Positions 30,245-41,543 of a stretch of 64,000 bases of DNA are shown here, piece after piece. Positions within the stretch are counted from its first letter, which is position 1. Every line of letters starts with the position of its first letter. A program made the translations under genes and the position numbers. The DNA is from Exiguobacterium sibiricum 7-3 (GTDB lineage Bacteria > Bacillota > Bacilli > Exiguobacteriales > Exiguobacteriaceae). The notes under the pieces are model-generated. The model did no database searches. It was not told the origin of the DNA and saw nothing but the letters and a program-made list of their open reading frames with translations. The stretch lies in contig NZ_KK211190.1 in NCBI RefSeq assembly GCF_000620865.1, forward strand, positions 633,971 to 697,970. The letters run 5' to 3'.

Positions 30245-30823
30245 TTATGCACGTTCCATGACGCGGTCGATTAAACCGTAGTCAGCTGCTGTTTGAGCAG
30301 ACATGAAGTTATCACGCTCTGTATCACGCTCAATGACTTCAAGTGGTTGTCCTGTGTTTTCAGCCATGATTTTGTTTAAGTGTTCACGCATTTTGATGAT
30401 ACGTTCCGCATGGATTTTGATGTCCGATGCTTGACCTTGTGTACCACCGAGTGGTTGGTGAATCATGATTTCAGCGTTAGGAAGGGCAAAACGTTTTCCT
30501 TTCGCGCCGGCTTGAAGCAAGAATGCACCCATGGAAGCCGCCATTCCGATACAAATCGTTGAAACTTGTGGTTTGATGAAGTTCATCGTATCGTATATCG
30601 CCATACCTGCTGTGATTGAGCCACCTGGACTGTTGATGTAAAGCGAGATTTCTTTATCTGGATCTTCTGCTGCTAGGAAGAGTAACTGGGCAACGACTGA
30701 GTTGGCGACGTTGTCGTCAATCGCGCTCCCGAGAAGGATGATACGGTCCTTGAGCAAACGTGAATAGATATCGTAAGCACGTTCCCCGCGGTTGGTTTGT
30801 TCGATGACTGTTGGAATTAACAT
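30245..30823 (-). CDS. clpP: ATP-dependent Clp protease proteolytic subunit
   Basis: ClpP forms a 14-subunit barrel that degrades proteins fed by ClpX, ClpC or ClpE. The 192-residue product shows the catalytic triad context: Ser in GMAASMGA (about 93-100), His in IMIHQPLGG (about 118-126) and Asp in ERDTERDNF (about 168-176). [10 protein letters not shown] is the normal N-terminus with a short propeptide. The ATG at 30823 has TAAGGAGG upstream; a longer reading is unsupported. A CtsR operator overlaps its promoter, so it belongs to the class III heat-shock regulon. Confidence 0.98.
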   Translation of the reverse strand: MLIPTVIEQTNRGERAYDIYSRLLKDRIILLGSAIDDNVANSVVAQLLFLAAEDPDKEISLYINSPGGSITAGMAIYDTMNFIKPQVSTICIGMAASMGAFLLQAGAKGKRFALPNAEIMIHQPLGGTQGQASDIKIHAERIIKMREHLNKIMAENTGQPLEVIERDTERDNFMSAQTAADYGLIDRVMERA

Positions 30824-30873
30824 AGTCTTTGCCTCCTTATGATTGGTATGTAGCACATATTCGACTTGTCCTT

Positions 30874-30903
30874 ATCATAATCCTTTGGTCAATATTGGTC
30901 AAA
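30874..30903 (-). promoter_or_regulatory. clpP promoter with CtsR operator
   Basis: On the minus strand TTGACC (30902-30897) and TATGAT (30879-30874) are 17 bases apart. The plus-strand sequence GGTCAATATTGGTCAAA (30887-30903) is a tandem heptad matching the CtsR consensus GGTCAAA-N3-GGTCAAA with one mismatch, covering the -35 and half the spacer. Confidence 0.85.
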
Positions 30904-30969
30904 AGATACGCTGTAGGTTTTATATATTTTTCCTGAAACCGGGGCTGCTAAACATATCAATTTGAACTA

Positions 30970-31000
30970 CCTCCACCTACGCTTTGCTTAGAGGTGGAGG
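30970..31000 (-). ncRNA. Right-end hairpin, predicted 3' scaffold of the TnpB guide RNA
   Basis: Stem CCTCCACCT / AGGTGGAGG. In known TnpB systems the omegaRNA covers the end of tnpB and the right end, and its last bases outside the element act as the guide. By analogy the RNA would cover roughly 31200 to 30942 on the minus strand, with 30961-30942 as guide; the exact ends are inferred. Confidence 0.5.
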
Positions 31001-31036
31001 ATTCCTGAGTGATCCGACCTGACGGTCGAAACCTGA

Positions 31037-32209
31037 TCAGGCTAACCCCGTCGTCCCGACGGTTGAAGAAGCTAAGATGCGTTCTGCTTCTTGTTTGAGA
31101 TTCAGTCCTGCATTCACATCTCGGTCGTGGTGGATGCCACAAATCGGGCATGTCCATTTACGTAAGCCAAGATGTTTCACGTCTTTGTGTTGATGTCCGC
31201 AACTGGAGCACAGTTGGCTGGAAGCAAAGGTCTTGCCGACTTTCACGACGGTTTTCCCGTACCAGTCCGCCTTATATTCGAGCATGCGGAAGAACGCTGA
31301 CCAACTGACGTCCGAGATAGACTTGTTTAACTTGCGGTTCTTCTGCATGTTCTTCACCTGCAAGGTTTCGATGCCAATGACGTCGTGGTTTTTGACGATC
31401 TCGGTGGATACCTTGTGCAAGAAGTCGGTTCGCTTGTTGGCAATCTTTTCGTGGATGCGGGCGACCTTTCGCTTCTGCTTCTGGTAGTTCTTCGACTCGG
31501 AAAGTTGTACTTTCTTGTCCAAAGCGATGTGCTGACGACGAGAGAGCTTGCGTTGCTCACGCGCCAGCTTTTTCTCGAGCGAACGGAAGTAGCGGTCGTT
31601 TTGGTACACCGTGCCGTCCGACAGGATGGCGAAGTTCTTCAACCCGACATCGACGCCGACGGATGAACCGGTTTTCGGCAGTTCGTGGATTTCCTGCTCG
31701 ACGAGCAGGGAGACGAAGTATTTTCCTGAAGCGTTACGCCGGATGGTCGCGTTCAAGATGCGTCCTGCGACCTGCCTCGAGTTGGCGAAACGCACCCACT
31801 TCAACTTCGGGAGTTTTAACTTGTTACCGACGATTGAGACTTCGGGAAGTTGGTTCTTCTTCTCGATATTGGTCTTGTAGGATTGGACGGGATTGCGCTT
31901 CGATTTGAATCGAGGCCGTTCGTTCTGCTTCTTGAAGAAGCGGTCATACGCATCGGTCAGGTGTTTGACGCTCGATTGAAGCGAATGGCTATCGACTTCT
32001 TTCAGCCAGTCGAACTCTTGCTTCAACATAGGAATTTCTTTCGAGCAAGAACCATAAGACAGTCCTTGACCTGTCGTTTTATACGTCTCATCCCACTTCG
32101 CTAAAAAGTGGTTGAAGACAAAGCGCGAACAACCAATGGTCTTCGCGATGAGGATTTCCTGCTCTTTTGTCGGGTATATTCTGAATTTATAAGCCTTATG
32201 CTTCAACAT
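31037..32209 (-). CDS. tnpB: RNA-guided endonuclease TnpB
   Basis: A 390-residue TnpB. The N-terminus [18 protein letters not shown] is the typical OrfB helix-turn-helix opening. RuvC parts appear intact: motif [13 protein letters not shown] (about 203-214), motif [12 protein letters not shown] (about 302-311) and motif [13 protein letters not shown] (about 364-373), each with its acidic residue, and a CSSCG...CPICG four-Cys zinc ribbon (about 339-360) lies between II and III. AAGGAGGTG precedes the ATG at 32209. Reading continues without frameshift, so the protein is probably active as an omegaRNA-guided nuclease that helps retain the element. Composition is close to host. Confidence 0.93.
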   Translation of the reverse strand: MLKHKAYKFRIYPTKEQEILIAKTIGCSRFVFNHFLAKWDETYKTTGQGLSYGSCSKEIPMLKQEFDWLKEVDSHSLQSSVKHLTDAYDRFFKKQNERPRFKSKRNPVQSYKTNIEKKNQLPEVSIVGNKLKLPKLKWVRFANSRQVAGRILNATIRRNASGKYFVSLLVEQEIHELPKTGSSVGVDVGLKNFAILSDGTVYQNDRYFRSLEKKLAREQRKLSRRQHIALDKKVQLSESKNYQKQKRKVARIHEKIANKRTDFLHKVSTEIVKNHDVIGIETLQVKNMQKNRKLNKSISDVSWSAFFRMLEYKADWYGKTVVKVGKTFASSQLCSSCGHQHKDVKHLGLRKWTCPICGIHHDRDVNAGLNLKQEAERILASSTVGTTGLA

Positions 32210-32262
32210 GATTTTCACCTCCTTGAAAGGTATTATACCCGAAAGGGAGGGGGGCGATTCAC

Positions 32263-32293
32263 CTCCCACTTTCAATTCGTTTAGAAGTGGGAG
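32263..32293 (-). repeat. Left-end subterminal hairpin of the IS element
   Basis: CTCCCACTT / AAGTGGGAG stem with a 13-base loop, immediately inside the TTAC target site. Confidence 0.75.
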
Positions 32294-32314
32294 TAATCTC
32301 GTCTAATTTATATA

Positions 32315-32346
32315 GAAAAAAGGCAACACCGATAACGGCATTGCCT
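32315..32346 (-). terminator. Terminator of the tRNA-Arg gene
   Basis: On the minus strand GGCAATGCCGTTATCGGTGTTGCC folds into a hairpin followed by six Ts, just upstream (in plus coordinates) of the tRNA 3' end. Confidence 0.8.
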
Positions 32347-32359
32347 GAAGATTCAAGTA

Positions 32360-32435
32360 TGGTACACCCGGAGAGATTTGAACTCCCGACACCTGGTACC
32401 GGAAACCAGTGCTCTATCCCCTGAGCTACGGGTGC
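32360..32435 (-). tRNA. tRNA-Arg (anticodon CCG)
   Basis: The minus strand folds into a complete cloverleaf: acceptor GCACCCG / CGGGTGT, D-arm GCTCAGGGGATAGAGC, anticodon stem CTGGT / ACCAG with loop TTCCGGT (anticodon CCG, reading CGG), T-arm with GTTCAAATC, and an encoded CCA end. It is a single tRNA gene with its own terminator. Confidence 0.95.
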
Positions 32436-32602
32436 ATGTTTGTACTGAACAATTAATAGTATACCGACATTTTTTTAGAAAAGCAATACTAGATTTGCGA
32501 GTTTATTGATTTTTTGTCAAAACGTAAGAGACGATTGAAGCGGCATCCTTCCTATATAATAGAAGCAGAATCGAATTTAATCGGGAAAGGGGAGAGGAAC
32601 GG

Positions 32603-33754
32603 ATGGAACAGAGACAGGAACAAGCGCAACGTCTCGTGATGTCGGCAGCCCAGTTGTATCAATTGACGGTTTTGGAAGAAACGCAGGCGGAACTCGAGGA
32701 ACGGCTGTACCGAATCATCCGTCGTGCCGGACGGACCAAACATAATGGAAGAAAAATGATTCCACCGGATTTAGAGCAAGTCGCCGACCGGATCGACTCG
32801 TTTGAAGCGGAACTTCTTCGGCAAATACGTTTAGAATCGGTCAGACAGGAAATAAGATATATGGCGGAACAACTCATCATGTACTTAGACGCGGATGGAT
32901 TACTCAGAACGACAGACGTACGATTAGCGGTCTTGCTTGATAGTGAGGAGCCGATGATCAGGCAAGCACGACAACTGCTCCAGCAATGTGAACCTACCGG
33001 AATTGCGGCACGCTCGGAAGCAGAGTGTCGCCTGTTGCATGCCATGGAGCTTGAAGAAGATCGTTTAATTGATTTGGTTGCAGAGCTGTCAGAAGGACGG
33101 TCTCTGAAAGATGTGCTGGAAAAAATCGATGACGGGACAGAGCGGAGACACATGAAGCGACGGATTGAACGGTTGCCGAAAACACCGGTCTTACCGACAT
33201 CGACCACCAGAACGATACCGGAAGCCGATGTCGCGTGGGTGGACGGTCAGGCGCAAATTAATTGGTACGGCTTAACGCTCGATACGTCCTGGACGGATCT
33301 TGAGGAAGCAACACCTTTTTTGAGCGCTTATGAACGACGACGCAAGACACTGCATGCGATTCTAGACGTCATAGTAGCACGGCAAATCCGTTGGTTCAAA
33401 GGGGAACTCCATTTAGAACCGTTGACGAAAAAAGAGGTCGCCGAACAAACGGGATACCATCCTTCGACGATTGGTCGGGCGATCGTCAACAAAACGATCC
33501 GGACGATTCAGGGGACCCTTGAGCTTGAGAATTTTTTCGTATCGAAGACGCAAAGTGGCACATCGAGCTTTTTAATCAAGGCCCGAATGGCACAATTGAT
33601 TCAGGAAGCGACCGCGCCGCTGTCGGATCAACAGATCGTCAACCGTCTCGACCTGGAAGGCATCCAAGTCGCAAGACGGACAGTCGCGAAGTATCGAGCG
33701 AGTCTGAACTTGACCCGGTCCGACATGACGAAACGACGAGAGGCGAATGAATGA
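32603..33754 (+). CDS. rpoN: RNA polymerase sigma-54 factor
   Basis: Sigma-54 directs RNA polymerase to -24/-12 promoters and needs an AAA+ enhancer-binding activator; in Bacillus (SigL) it serves levanase, amino-acid and cold-related genes. The 383-residue protein has a Gln/Leu-rich region I (about 1-35), a core-binding domain (about 70-220), a helix-turn-helix (KKEVAEQTGYHPSTIGRAI, about 275-293) and the diagnostic RpoN box ARRTVAKYR (about 356-364). It is roughly 50 residues shorter than B. subtilis SigL, mainly in the region I–II linker. No activator gene is in the window. Its stop overlaps the next start by four bases, and cggR follows, as in Bacillus. Confidence 0.95.
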   Translation: MEQRQEQAQRLVMSAAQLYQLTVLEETQAELEERLYRIIRRAGRTKHNGRKMIPPDLEQVADRIDSFEAELLRQIRLESVRQEIRYMAEQLIMYLDADGLLRTTDVRLAVLLDSEEPMIRQARQLLQQCEPTGIAARSEAECRLLHAMELEEDRLIDLVAELSEGRSLKDVLEKIDDGTERRHMKRRIERLPKTPVLPTSTTRTIPEADVAWVDGQAQINWYGLTLDTSWTDLEEATPFLSAYERRRKTLHAILDVIVARQIRWFKGELHLEPLTKKEVAEQTGYHPSTIGRAIVNKTIRTIQGTLELENFFVSKTQSGTSSFLIKARMAQLIQEATAPLSDQQIVNRLDLEGIQVARRTVAKYRASLNLTRSDMTKRREANE

Positions 33755-34014
33755 TGCCATCAAAAGAACACACGACCTTAACACTGTATTCACGTCCCGG
33801 ATGTACGCTATGTGAGGAAGCCGCCTTCTTACTTGATTTCGTACTTGATGAATTCCCGGATTGGACGTTCGAAGAAATTAACATTGAAGAAGATGCTGCG
33901 CTCAGTCTCCGGTTTTTATATGAAATTCCTGTCGTGATGCATGAGTCTGAAATTTGGAGTTATGGCAAATTTGAGACGGAGGCGATAAGAAACCGCTTAC
34001 TTGAAAAAAGTTAA
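33751..34014 (+). CDS. Glutaredoxin-like protein
   Basis: An 87-residue thioredoxin-fold protein with the opening TLYSRPGCTLCEEAAFLL, a CTLC redox motif (about 18-21), and the cis-Pro region EIPVVMHE (about 58-65), all features of the DUF836/glutaredoxin-like group. The ATG overlaps the rpoN stop (ATGA), so it is translationally coupled to rpoN. Its substrate is unknown. A promoter for cggR begins directly after it. Confidence 0.85.
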   Translation: MMPSKEHTTLTLYSRPGCTLCEEAAFLLDFVLDEFPDWTFEEINIEEDAALSLRFLYEIPVVMHESEIWSYGKFETEAIRNRLLEKS

Positions 34015-34024
34015 AGGGCGAGGC

Positions 34025-34053
34025 TTGAATCCTTGTACGAGGGCTGTTATGAT
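34025..34053 (+). promoter_or_regulatory. SigA promoter of the cggR–gapA operon
   Basis: TTGAAT (34025-34030) and TATGAT (34048-34053) are separated by 17 bases, directly upstream of the CggR-type operator. Confidence 0.75.
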
Positions 34054-34067
34054 GAGGATGTACCAAG

Positions 34068-34102
34068 TGGGACAAGATATGACACGCGGGACGTAAAGTG
34101 TC
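34068..34102 (+). promoter_or_regulatory. CggR operator
   Basis: Two direct half-operators: TGGGAC-N6-TGAC (34068-34083) and CGGGAC-N6-TGTC (34087-34102). This matches the B. subtilis pattern CGGGAC-N6-TGTC repeated, with two mismatches and a repeat period of 19 instead of 20. It lies just downstream of the -10, where a bound repressor would block elongation. Confidence 0.75.
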
Positions 34103-34128
34103 CAGCAATTTGAGAGGAGCGGGAATAC

Positions 34129-35157
34129 ATGATTCGGCAGTTAGTACAGATCCAAAAACGAATCGTGCCTGATCTGATCGAAGAAATGCAGACACGTTAC
34201 GACATACTTCATTATGTCCGGCTCATGCAGCCGATCGGTCGACGGACACTGGCGACAAGCCTTGGCTTGACGGAACGGGTGTTGCGTCGGGAAGTGGACT
34301 TCCTGAAAGAGCAAGGATTGCTCGAAGTGGCGACACAAGGAATGTCTTTGACAGATGAAGGGCGGATCGTCTTACGAAGTATGCACAGCGTGATGGCAGA
34401 ACTGGCCGGAATTTCTGATATGGCGAAAGCCTTAAAGGAAAAACTGGGCGTCCGGGATGTCGTCATCGTACCAGGAGATTCGGATCAAACCTTCTGGGTG
34501 CAACGCGATATGGGACGCGCGACGGTCGCACGTTTGAAACGAGAACTTTCTTCATCTGTACACAACACGATTGCAGTCACAGGAGGTACGACGATGGCTT
34601 CCGTCGCGGCGATGATGTCGCCCGATAAGGAAAACCGTCCGATGACATTCGTGCCGGCACGTGGCGGCTTAGGTGAAACCCTTGAATTACAAGCGAATAC
34701 GGTCTGTTCACGGATGGCATCTCGTGCACAAAGTGATTATCACTTACTGCACATTCCAGACATGGTCAGCAAGGAAACGTTTGTGAAGATGGTGGAAGAG
34801 CCAAGCATTAAAAATGTGTTACAAATGATTAAAGATGCCTCAATCGTGGTACATGGAATTGGTGAGGCAAAAACGATGGCAAAACGTCGTCGCGCTTCAG
34901 TCGAGTTACTGGAACAGCTTGAACAAGAACATGCGGTAGCAGAAGCATTTGGGTATTACTTCGATCGGGACGGAAAGATCGTGCATCGGGTGAAGACGGT
35001 TGGTCTTCAACTGGACGACTTAAAACAAGTCGAACACGTCATCGTCGTCGCCGGAGGACATTCCAAAGCGGAAGCCATCAACGCGTATGTCAAACAGTCC
35101 CCGGACATCATCCTGATTACGGATGAAGGGGCAGCAACAACGATTTTGAAAGGGTAG
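34129..35157 (+). CDS. cggR: Central glycolytic genes regulator CggR
   Basis: A SorC/DeoR-family repressor of the lower glycolytic operon, relieved by fructose-1,6-bisphosphate. The 342-residue protein has an N-terminal winged helix-turn-helix (about 25-75, RRTLATSLGLTERVLRREVDFLKEQGLL) and a sugar-phosphate-binding domain (about 95-340) with GGTTMASVAAMM and VVAGGHSKAEAINAYVK. AGAGGAG precedes the ATG. It controls itself and gapA–pgk–tpiA–gpmI–eno through the operator at 34068-34102. Confidence 0.96.
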   Translation: MIRQLVQIQKRIVPDLIEEMQTRYDILHYVRLMQPIGRRTLATSLGLTERVLRREVDFLKEQGLLEVATQGMSLTDEGRIVLRSMHSVMAELAGISDMAKALKEKLGVRDVVIVPGDSDQTFWVQRDMGRATVARLKRELSSSVHNTIAVTGGTTMASVAAMMSPDKENRPMTFVPARGGLGETLELQANTVCSRMASRAQSDYHLLHIPDMVSKETFVKMVEEPSIKNVLQMIKDASIVVHGIGEAKTMAKRRRASVELLEQLEQEHAVAEAFGYYFDRDGKIVHRVKTVGLQLDDLKQVEHVIVVAGGHSKAEAINAYVKQSPDIILITDEGAATTILKG

Positions 35158-35168
35158 CCCCCTTTTGA

Positions 35169-36218
<1,050 letters not shown>

Positions 36219-36241
36219 TTCGAGCAATTAAATAGCAATTG

Positions 36242-36277
36242 AATAAGAGCGGAAACGATACAGTCTCCGCTCTTATT
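36242..36277 (+). terminator. Hairpin between gapA and pgk, attenuator or mRNA stabiliser
   Basis: A perfect twelve-base stem AATAAGAGCGGA / TCCGCTCTTATT with a twelve-base loop, but followed by GCGG and As, not Ts. It is therefore unlikely to be a full terminator; it may protect the gapA 3' end. Confidence 0.6.
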
Positions 36278-36341
36278 GCGGAAAAAAGTCTGGAGGGGCG
36301 CATTAGCCCCTCACTATACGTATGAGACGGAGGACGAATGT

Positions 36342-37526
36342 ATGAATAAGAAATCAATTCGCGATATCGATGTAAAAGGAAAACGCGTGTTTACACGTGT
36401 GGACTTCAACGTACCGCTAGAAGACGGCAAAATCACAGATGATACACGCATCCGTGCTGCCCTTCCGACAATCAAACACTTGGTTGACGGTGGAGCGAAA
36501 GTCATCCTCGCAAGCCACATGGGACGTCCAAAAGGCGAGAAGAACCCTGAATTCTCACTTGCACCAGTCGTAGCACGCCTCAGCGAACTGCTTGGTAAAG
36601 ACATCAAGCTCGTTGAAGAAGCATACGGTCCGGTCGCTGAAGAAGCGGTCAGCAAGCTTGAAGAAGGCGATGTCATCGTTCTTGAAAATGTTCGTTTCTA
36701 CCCAGGTGAAACGAAAAATGATCCTGAACTCGCAGAAGGTTTTGCGAAACTTGCAGACGTTTTCGTCAACGACGCATTTGGTGCAGCTCACCGTGCGCAC
36801 GCTTCTACAGAAGGAATCGCCCATCATGTCGAGACTGCTGTAGCAGGATTGTTGATCGAAAAAGAACTTCAAGTTCTCGGTAAAGCACTCTCGAATCCAG
36901 AACGTCCGTTTACAGCGATCATCGGTGGTTCGAAAGTCGCGGATAAAATCGGCGTCATCGATCACTTGCTTGATATCGTCGACACGTTGATCATCGGTGG
37001 AGGATTATCTTATACATTCCTCAAAGCTCAAGGTTATGAAGTCGGTACGTCACTTCTTGAAGTCGACAAAATCGAACAGGCGAAGGAATTCATGAAAAAA
37101 GCAGAAGACAAAGGCGTGAAATTCTTGATGCCGGTTGACTGTGTCATCACGAAGGAATTCGGCGAAGAAACATATGTTGGACCACGCGACATCGACAGTA
37201 TCCCAGCGGATCACATGTCACTCGATATCGGTCCAAAAACGGTAGAACTGTATGCAGAAGCAATCAAGGCTTCGAAACTCGTCGTCTGGAACGGACCAAT
37301 GGGTGTGTTCGAACTTGATAAATATGCAAATGGAACAAAAGGTGTCGCTCAAGCATTAGCTGACAGCGATGCATACTCGATCATCGGTGGTGGAGATTCT
37401 GCTGCAGCGGCTGAGAAGTTTGGTCTTGCAGATAAAATGAGTCACATTTCAACAGGTGGCGGCGCAAGCCTCGAGTTCATGGAAGGAAAAGCTCTTCCAG
37501 GTGTCGAAGCGCTTAACGACAAGTAA
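36342..37526 (+). CDS. pgk: Phosphoglycerate kinase
   Basis: Makes ATP from 1,3-bisphosphoglycerate. The 394-residue protein shows RVDFNVPLE (PGK signature, about 20-28), SHMGRPKG, the hinge region [11 protein letters not shown] and the C-terminal [13 protein letters not shown] nucleotide loop. The ATG at 36342 has GGAGG 9 bases upstream and gives [16 protein letters not shown]; earlier starts lack a ribosome site. Third gene of the cggR operon. Confidence 0.99.
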   Translation: MNKKSIRDIDVKGKRVFTRVDFNVPLEDGKITDDTRIRAALPTIKHLVDGGAKVILASHMGRPKGEKNPEFSLAPVVARLSELLGKDIKLVEEAYGPVAEEAVSKLEEGDVIVLENVRFYPGETKNDPELAEGFAKLADVFVNDAFGAAHRAHASTEGIAHHVETAVAGLLIEKELQVLGKALSNPERPFTAIIGGSKVADKIGVIDHLLDIVDTLIIGGGLSYTFLKAQGYEVGTSLLEVDKIEQAKEFMKKAEDKGVKFLMPVDCVITKEFGEETYVGPRDIDSIPADHMSLDIGPKTVELYAEAIKASKLVVWNGPMGVFELDKYANGTKGVAQALADSDAYSIIGGGDSAAAAEKFGLADKMSHISTGGGASLEFMEGKALPGVEALNDK

Positions 37527-37553
37527 TCTAAAGTTCACAAGGGAGTGTTTTCA

Positions 37554-38306
37554 ATGCGTAAACCAATTATCGCAGGTAACTGGAAAATGAATCTTACCCT
37601 CAAGGATGCTGTGGCATTCGCTGAGGAAGTCAAAGGAACTGTACCCGCTTCTTCGAAAGTCGACGCGGCTGTCTGTGCACCGTCTGTATTCCTTGCACAC
37701 TTGACAGAAGCGACAGCTGGAACGGACCTGAAAATCGGCGCTCAAAACATGTACGACCAAGAGAGCGGCGCATTCACAGGTGAAATCAGCCCAGTGATGC
37801 TCAAAGAACTTGGCGTAACATACGTCGTCCTCGGTCACTCAGAACGTCGTGAGTATTTCGGAGAAACTGATGCGTTCATCAACAGCAAAACGAAAAAGGC
37901 ATTCGAGCATGGTATCGTGCCAATCGTTTGTGTCGGTGAAACACTCGAAGAACGCGAAGGCGGAAAATTCGAATCAGTCATCCGTGAACAAACAACGAAC
38001 AGCTTGAAAGGCTTAACAGTTGATCAAGTCAAAAACCTTGTTGTCGCGTATGAGCCTGTCTGGGCAATCGGAACAGGAAAATCAGCAACAGAACAAGATG
38101 CACAAGATTCTTGTAAATTCGTTCGCGATGTCATCGCAGCTGAATTCGGTACGGAAGCTGCAGAAGCAGTCCGCATCCAGTACGGCGGCAGTGTCAAACC
38201 GGACAATATCAAAGAATACATGGCTCAACCTGACATCGACGGTGCTTTAGTTGGTGGCGCAAGTCTTGAGACAGGATCGTTCCTCAAACTGTTGGAGGCG
38301 ATTTAA
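37554..38306 (+). CDS. tpiA: Triosephosphate isomerase
   Basis: Interconverts dihydroxyacetone phosphate and glyceraldehyde-3-phosphate. The 250-residue TIM barrel has Lys in GNWKMN (about 8-13), catalytic His in LGHSERR (about 94-100), catalytic Glu in [12 protein letters not shown] (about 164-175) and phosphate loop [17 protein letters not shown] precedes the ATG at 37554. Its stop codon is directly followed by the gpmI start. Confidence 0.99.
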   Translation: MRKPIIAGNWKMNLTLKDAVAFAEEVKGTVPASSKVDAAVCAPSVFLAHLTEATAGTDLKIGAQNMYDQESGAFTGEISPVMLKELGVTYVVLGHSERREYFGETDAFINSKTKKAFEHGIVPIVCVGETLEEREGGKFESVIREQTTNSLKGLTVDQVKNLVVAYEPVWAIGTGKSATEQDAQDSCKFVRDVIAAEFGTEAAEAVRIQYGGSVKPDNIKEYMAQPDIDGALVGGASLETGSFLKLLEAI

Positions 38307-39854
38307 ATGAAAAAACGTCCAGTCGCACTGATCATCCTTGATGGTTTCGGTATGCGTGACGAGGAGTTCGGAAATGCTGTCACGGCAGCAAACAAACCGA
38401 ACTTCGACCGTTACTGGGGACAGTACCCACATACCCTGTTGAATGCGCAAGGAGAATACGTTGGTTTGCCTGAAGGACAAATGGGGAACTCAGAAGTGGG
38501 TCATTTGAATATCGGTGCAGGTCGCGTCGTCTATCAATCGCTATCCCGAATCAACAATGCCATTAAGGATCGCTCGTTCTTCTCGCGTCAAGCGATGAAC
38601 GATGCGGCAGGTCACGTGAAGAAATACGGTTCAGCCCTTCATATCTTCGGTCTGGTCTCTGACGGTGGGATCCACAGTCACATCAACCACTTGTACGCGG
38701 TGCTTGAATTCGCGAAACTTCACGAAATCGAAAAAGTCTATCTCCATGCCTTCACGGATGGCCGCGATTGTGATCCAAAATCAGGAGCCGGTTTCCTCCG
38801 TGATGCACAAGCGAAGATGGACGAGTTAAACGTCGGTCAATTCGCAAGTGTCTCTGGTCGTTATTATGCGATGGACCGCGACAACCGCTGGGAACGCGTC
38901 AAGAAAGTTTATGACGTCATCACGTTCGCAGACGGTCCGACAACAAAAGACCCAATCGCGATGGTCGAAGCTTCGTACAAAACAGATGTCACAGATGAGT
39001 TCATTGAACCAACGGTAGTCGTGCAGGAAGACGGTACTCCAGTAGCACCGATCCACGATAACGATGCGATCATGTTCTTCAACTATCGTCCGGACCGTGC
39101 GATTCAGCTCGCCAAGACGTACAAAGAAAAAACAGGCTTCACCGGTTTTGAATTGCCGGACAACGCACCGAAGAACCTGCTGCTCGTCTCTATGACGAAG
39201 TACTCGGATGCGATTGATACGGACATCGTCTTCCCACCGGAAGACATCAAAAACACGCTCGGTGAAACGTTATCGAAACAAGGCCTTAATCAATTACGGA
39301 TTGCGGAAACTGAAAAGTACCCGCACGTCACGTTCTTCTTTAACGGTCAACGTGAAGAGCCGTACGAAGGAGAAGATCGGATTCTGATCCCATCTCCAAA
39401 AGTCGCGACATACGACTTGAAACCGGAAATGAGTGTCTATGAAGTCACAGAAGCACTCGTTGACGCAATCAACTCGGACAAACATGACGCGATCATCCTC
39501 AACTTCGCCAATCCCGATATGGTCGGTCACTCGGGTATGCTCGAGCCGACGAAGAAGGCAATCGAAGCGGTGGATAAATGTCTGGGTCAAGTCGTTGACT
39601 TGATCATCAGCAAAGGTGGCGCAGCCATCATCACAGCCGACCACGGAAACGCGGACAAAGTCCTCAATGCCGATGGCAGCAAGATGACGGCGCACACGAC
39701 AGAACCTGTTCCATGTATCGTCACGGTCGAGGACGTCGAACTCCTTGAGCCATTGACTGGCGTACTGGCAGACTTGGCACCAACTGTTCTCGATTTACTC
39801 GGAGCAGATCAACCGGCAGAAATGACCGGGAAATCGATTGTATTAAAGAAATAA
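38307..39854 (+). CDS. gpmI: 2,3-bisphosphoglycerate-independent phosphoglycerate mutase
   Basis: Converts 3- to 2-phosphoglycerate in a manganese-dependent reaction with a phosphoserine intermediate. The 515-residue protein has the alkaline-phosphatase-type motifs: LIILDGFGMRDE (metal-binding Asp), the catalytic Ser in GQMGNSEVGHLNIGAGR (about 56-72), the FNYRPDRA segment, and ADHGNADK (about 449-456). The ATG follows tpiA's TAA with no gap, and its ribosome site (TTGGAGGCG) lies inside tpiA, so translation is coupled. Confidence 0.98.
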   Translation: MKKRPVALIILDGFGMRDEEFGNAVTAANKPNFDRYWGQYPHTLLNAQGEYVGLPEGQMGNSEVGHLNIGAGRVVYQSLSRINNAIKDRSFFSRQAMNDAAGHVKKYGSALHIFGLVSDGGIHSHINHLYAVLEFAKLHEIEKVYLHAFTDGRDCDPKSGAGFLRDAQAKMDELNVGQFASVSGRYYAMDRDNRWERVKKVYDVITFADGPTTKDPIAMVEASYKTDVTDEFIEPTVVVQEDGTPVAPIHDNDAIMFFNYRPDRAIQLAKTYKEKTGFTGFELPDNAPKNLLLVSMTKYSDAIDTDIVFPPEDIKNTLGETLSKQGLNQLRIAETEKYPHVTFFFNGQREEPYEGEDRILIPSPKVATYDLKPEMSVYEVTEALVDAINSDKHDAIILNFANPDMVGHSGMLEPTKKAIEAVDKCLGQVVDLIISKGGAAIITADHGNADKVLNADGSKMTAHTTEPVPCIVTVEDVELLEPLTGVLADLAPTVLDLLGADQPAEMTGKSIVLKK

Positions 39855-39927
39855 TCCCGTCAATCGATGGACTTGTCACTGTCTCACTACAAACTAATCT
39901 TTCTCAAACAAAAAGGAGCGAATTTAA

Positions 39928-41220
<1,293 letters not shown>

Positions 41221-41270
41221 TTCCAGGTTGATGATTTAACGTGTGTTGTACATTCACTGTACAGCCGATG

Positions 41271-41301
41271 CCTCCTATTCATACGAATAGGAGGTTTTTT
41301 T
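41271..41301 (+). terminator. Terminator of the glycolytic operon
   Basis: Perfect ten-base stem CCTCCTATTC / GAATAGGAGG, four-base loop, seven Ts. Confidence 0.95.
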
Positions 41302-41426
41302 ATATTTATGATCAATTTAGTAAAAGGAATTGAGTTCACTCCAAAATGCAAACGCCGGTTTCTATCGCTCACAATTAGCCGACTTAGTTCTAACCGTTAC
41401 AAAAATCAAATTTTTAGGACCTTTCT

Positions 41427-41446
41427 TTTACTACCTGGTCATTAAA
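41427..41446 (+). promoter_or_regulatory. Candidate FapR operator of the desaturase gene
   Basis: TTTTACTACCTGGTCATTAA resembles the FapR palindrome TTAGTACCTGGTACTAA (left half and centre match well, right half poorly). It overlaps the likely -35/spacer of a promoter with -10 TATAGT at 41451-41456. Control of a fatty-acid desaturase by FapR, the malonyl-CoA sensor, would make sense but is inferred. Confidence 0.45.
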
Positions 41447-41543
41447 ATGTTATAGTTATAAATAAGTTTAAGTACAATCATTATAAGGCTTAAATACATT
41501 TGGACGGATGAAGGTTCAAAAAACATCTAAAGGAGAAATGACC

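Larger units (their letters stand above)
30962..32292 (-). mobile_element. IS200/IS605-family element with tnpB only
   Basis: An approximately 1.33 kb element read on the minus strand. Its left end follows the tetranucleotide TTAC (32296-32293) and has a subterminal hairpin at 32263-32293; its right end finishes in TCAA (30965-30962) after another hairpin at 30970-31000. TTAC and TCAA are the cleavage-site tetranucleotides of IS608-type single-strand transposons. No TnpA (Y1 transposase) is present, so movement would need a TnpA in trans. There are no terminal inverted repeats or target duplication, as expected for this family. It sits between clpP and the tRNA-Arg terminator without breaking a gene. 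Confidence 0.8.

Noticed and set aside
31037-32275. Longer tnpB starting at 32275
   Set aside because: The extra 22 residues would be read through the left-end hairpin, and AAGGAGGTG clearly points to the ATG at 32209.
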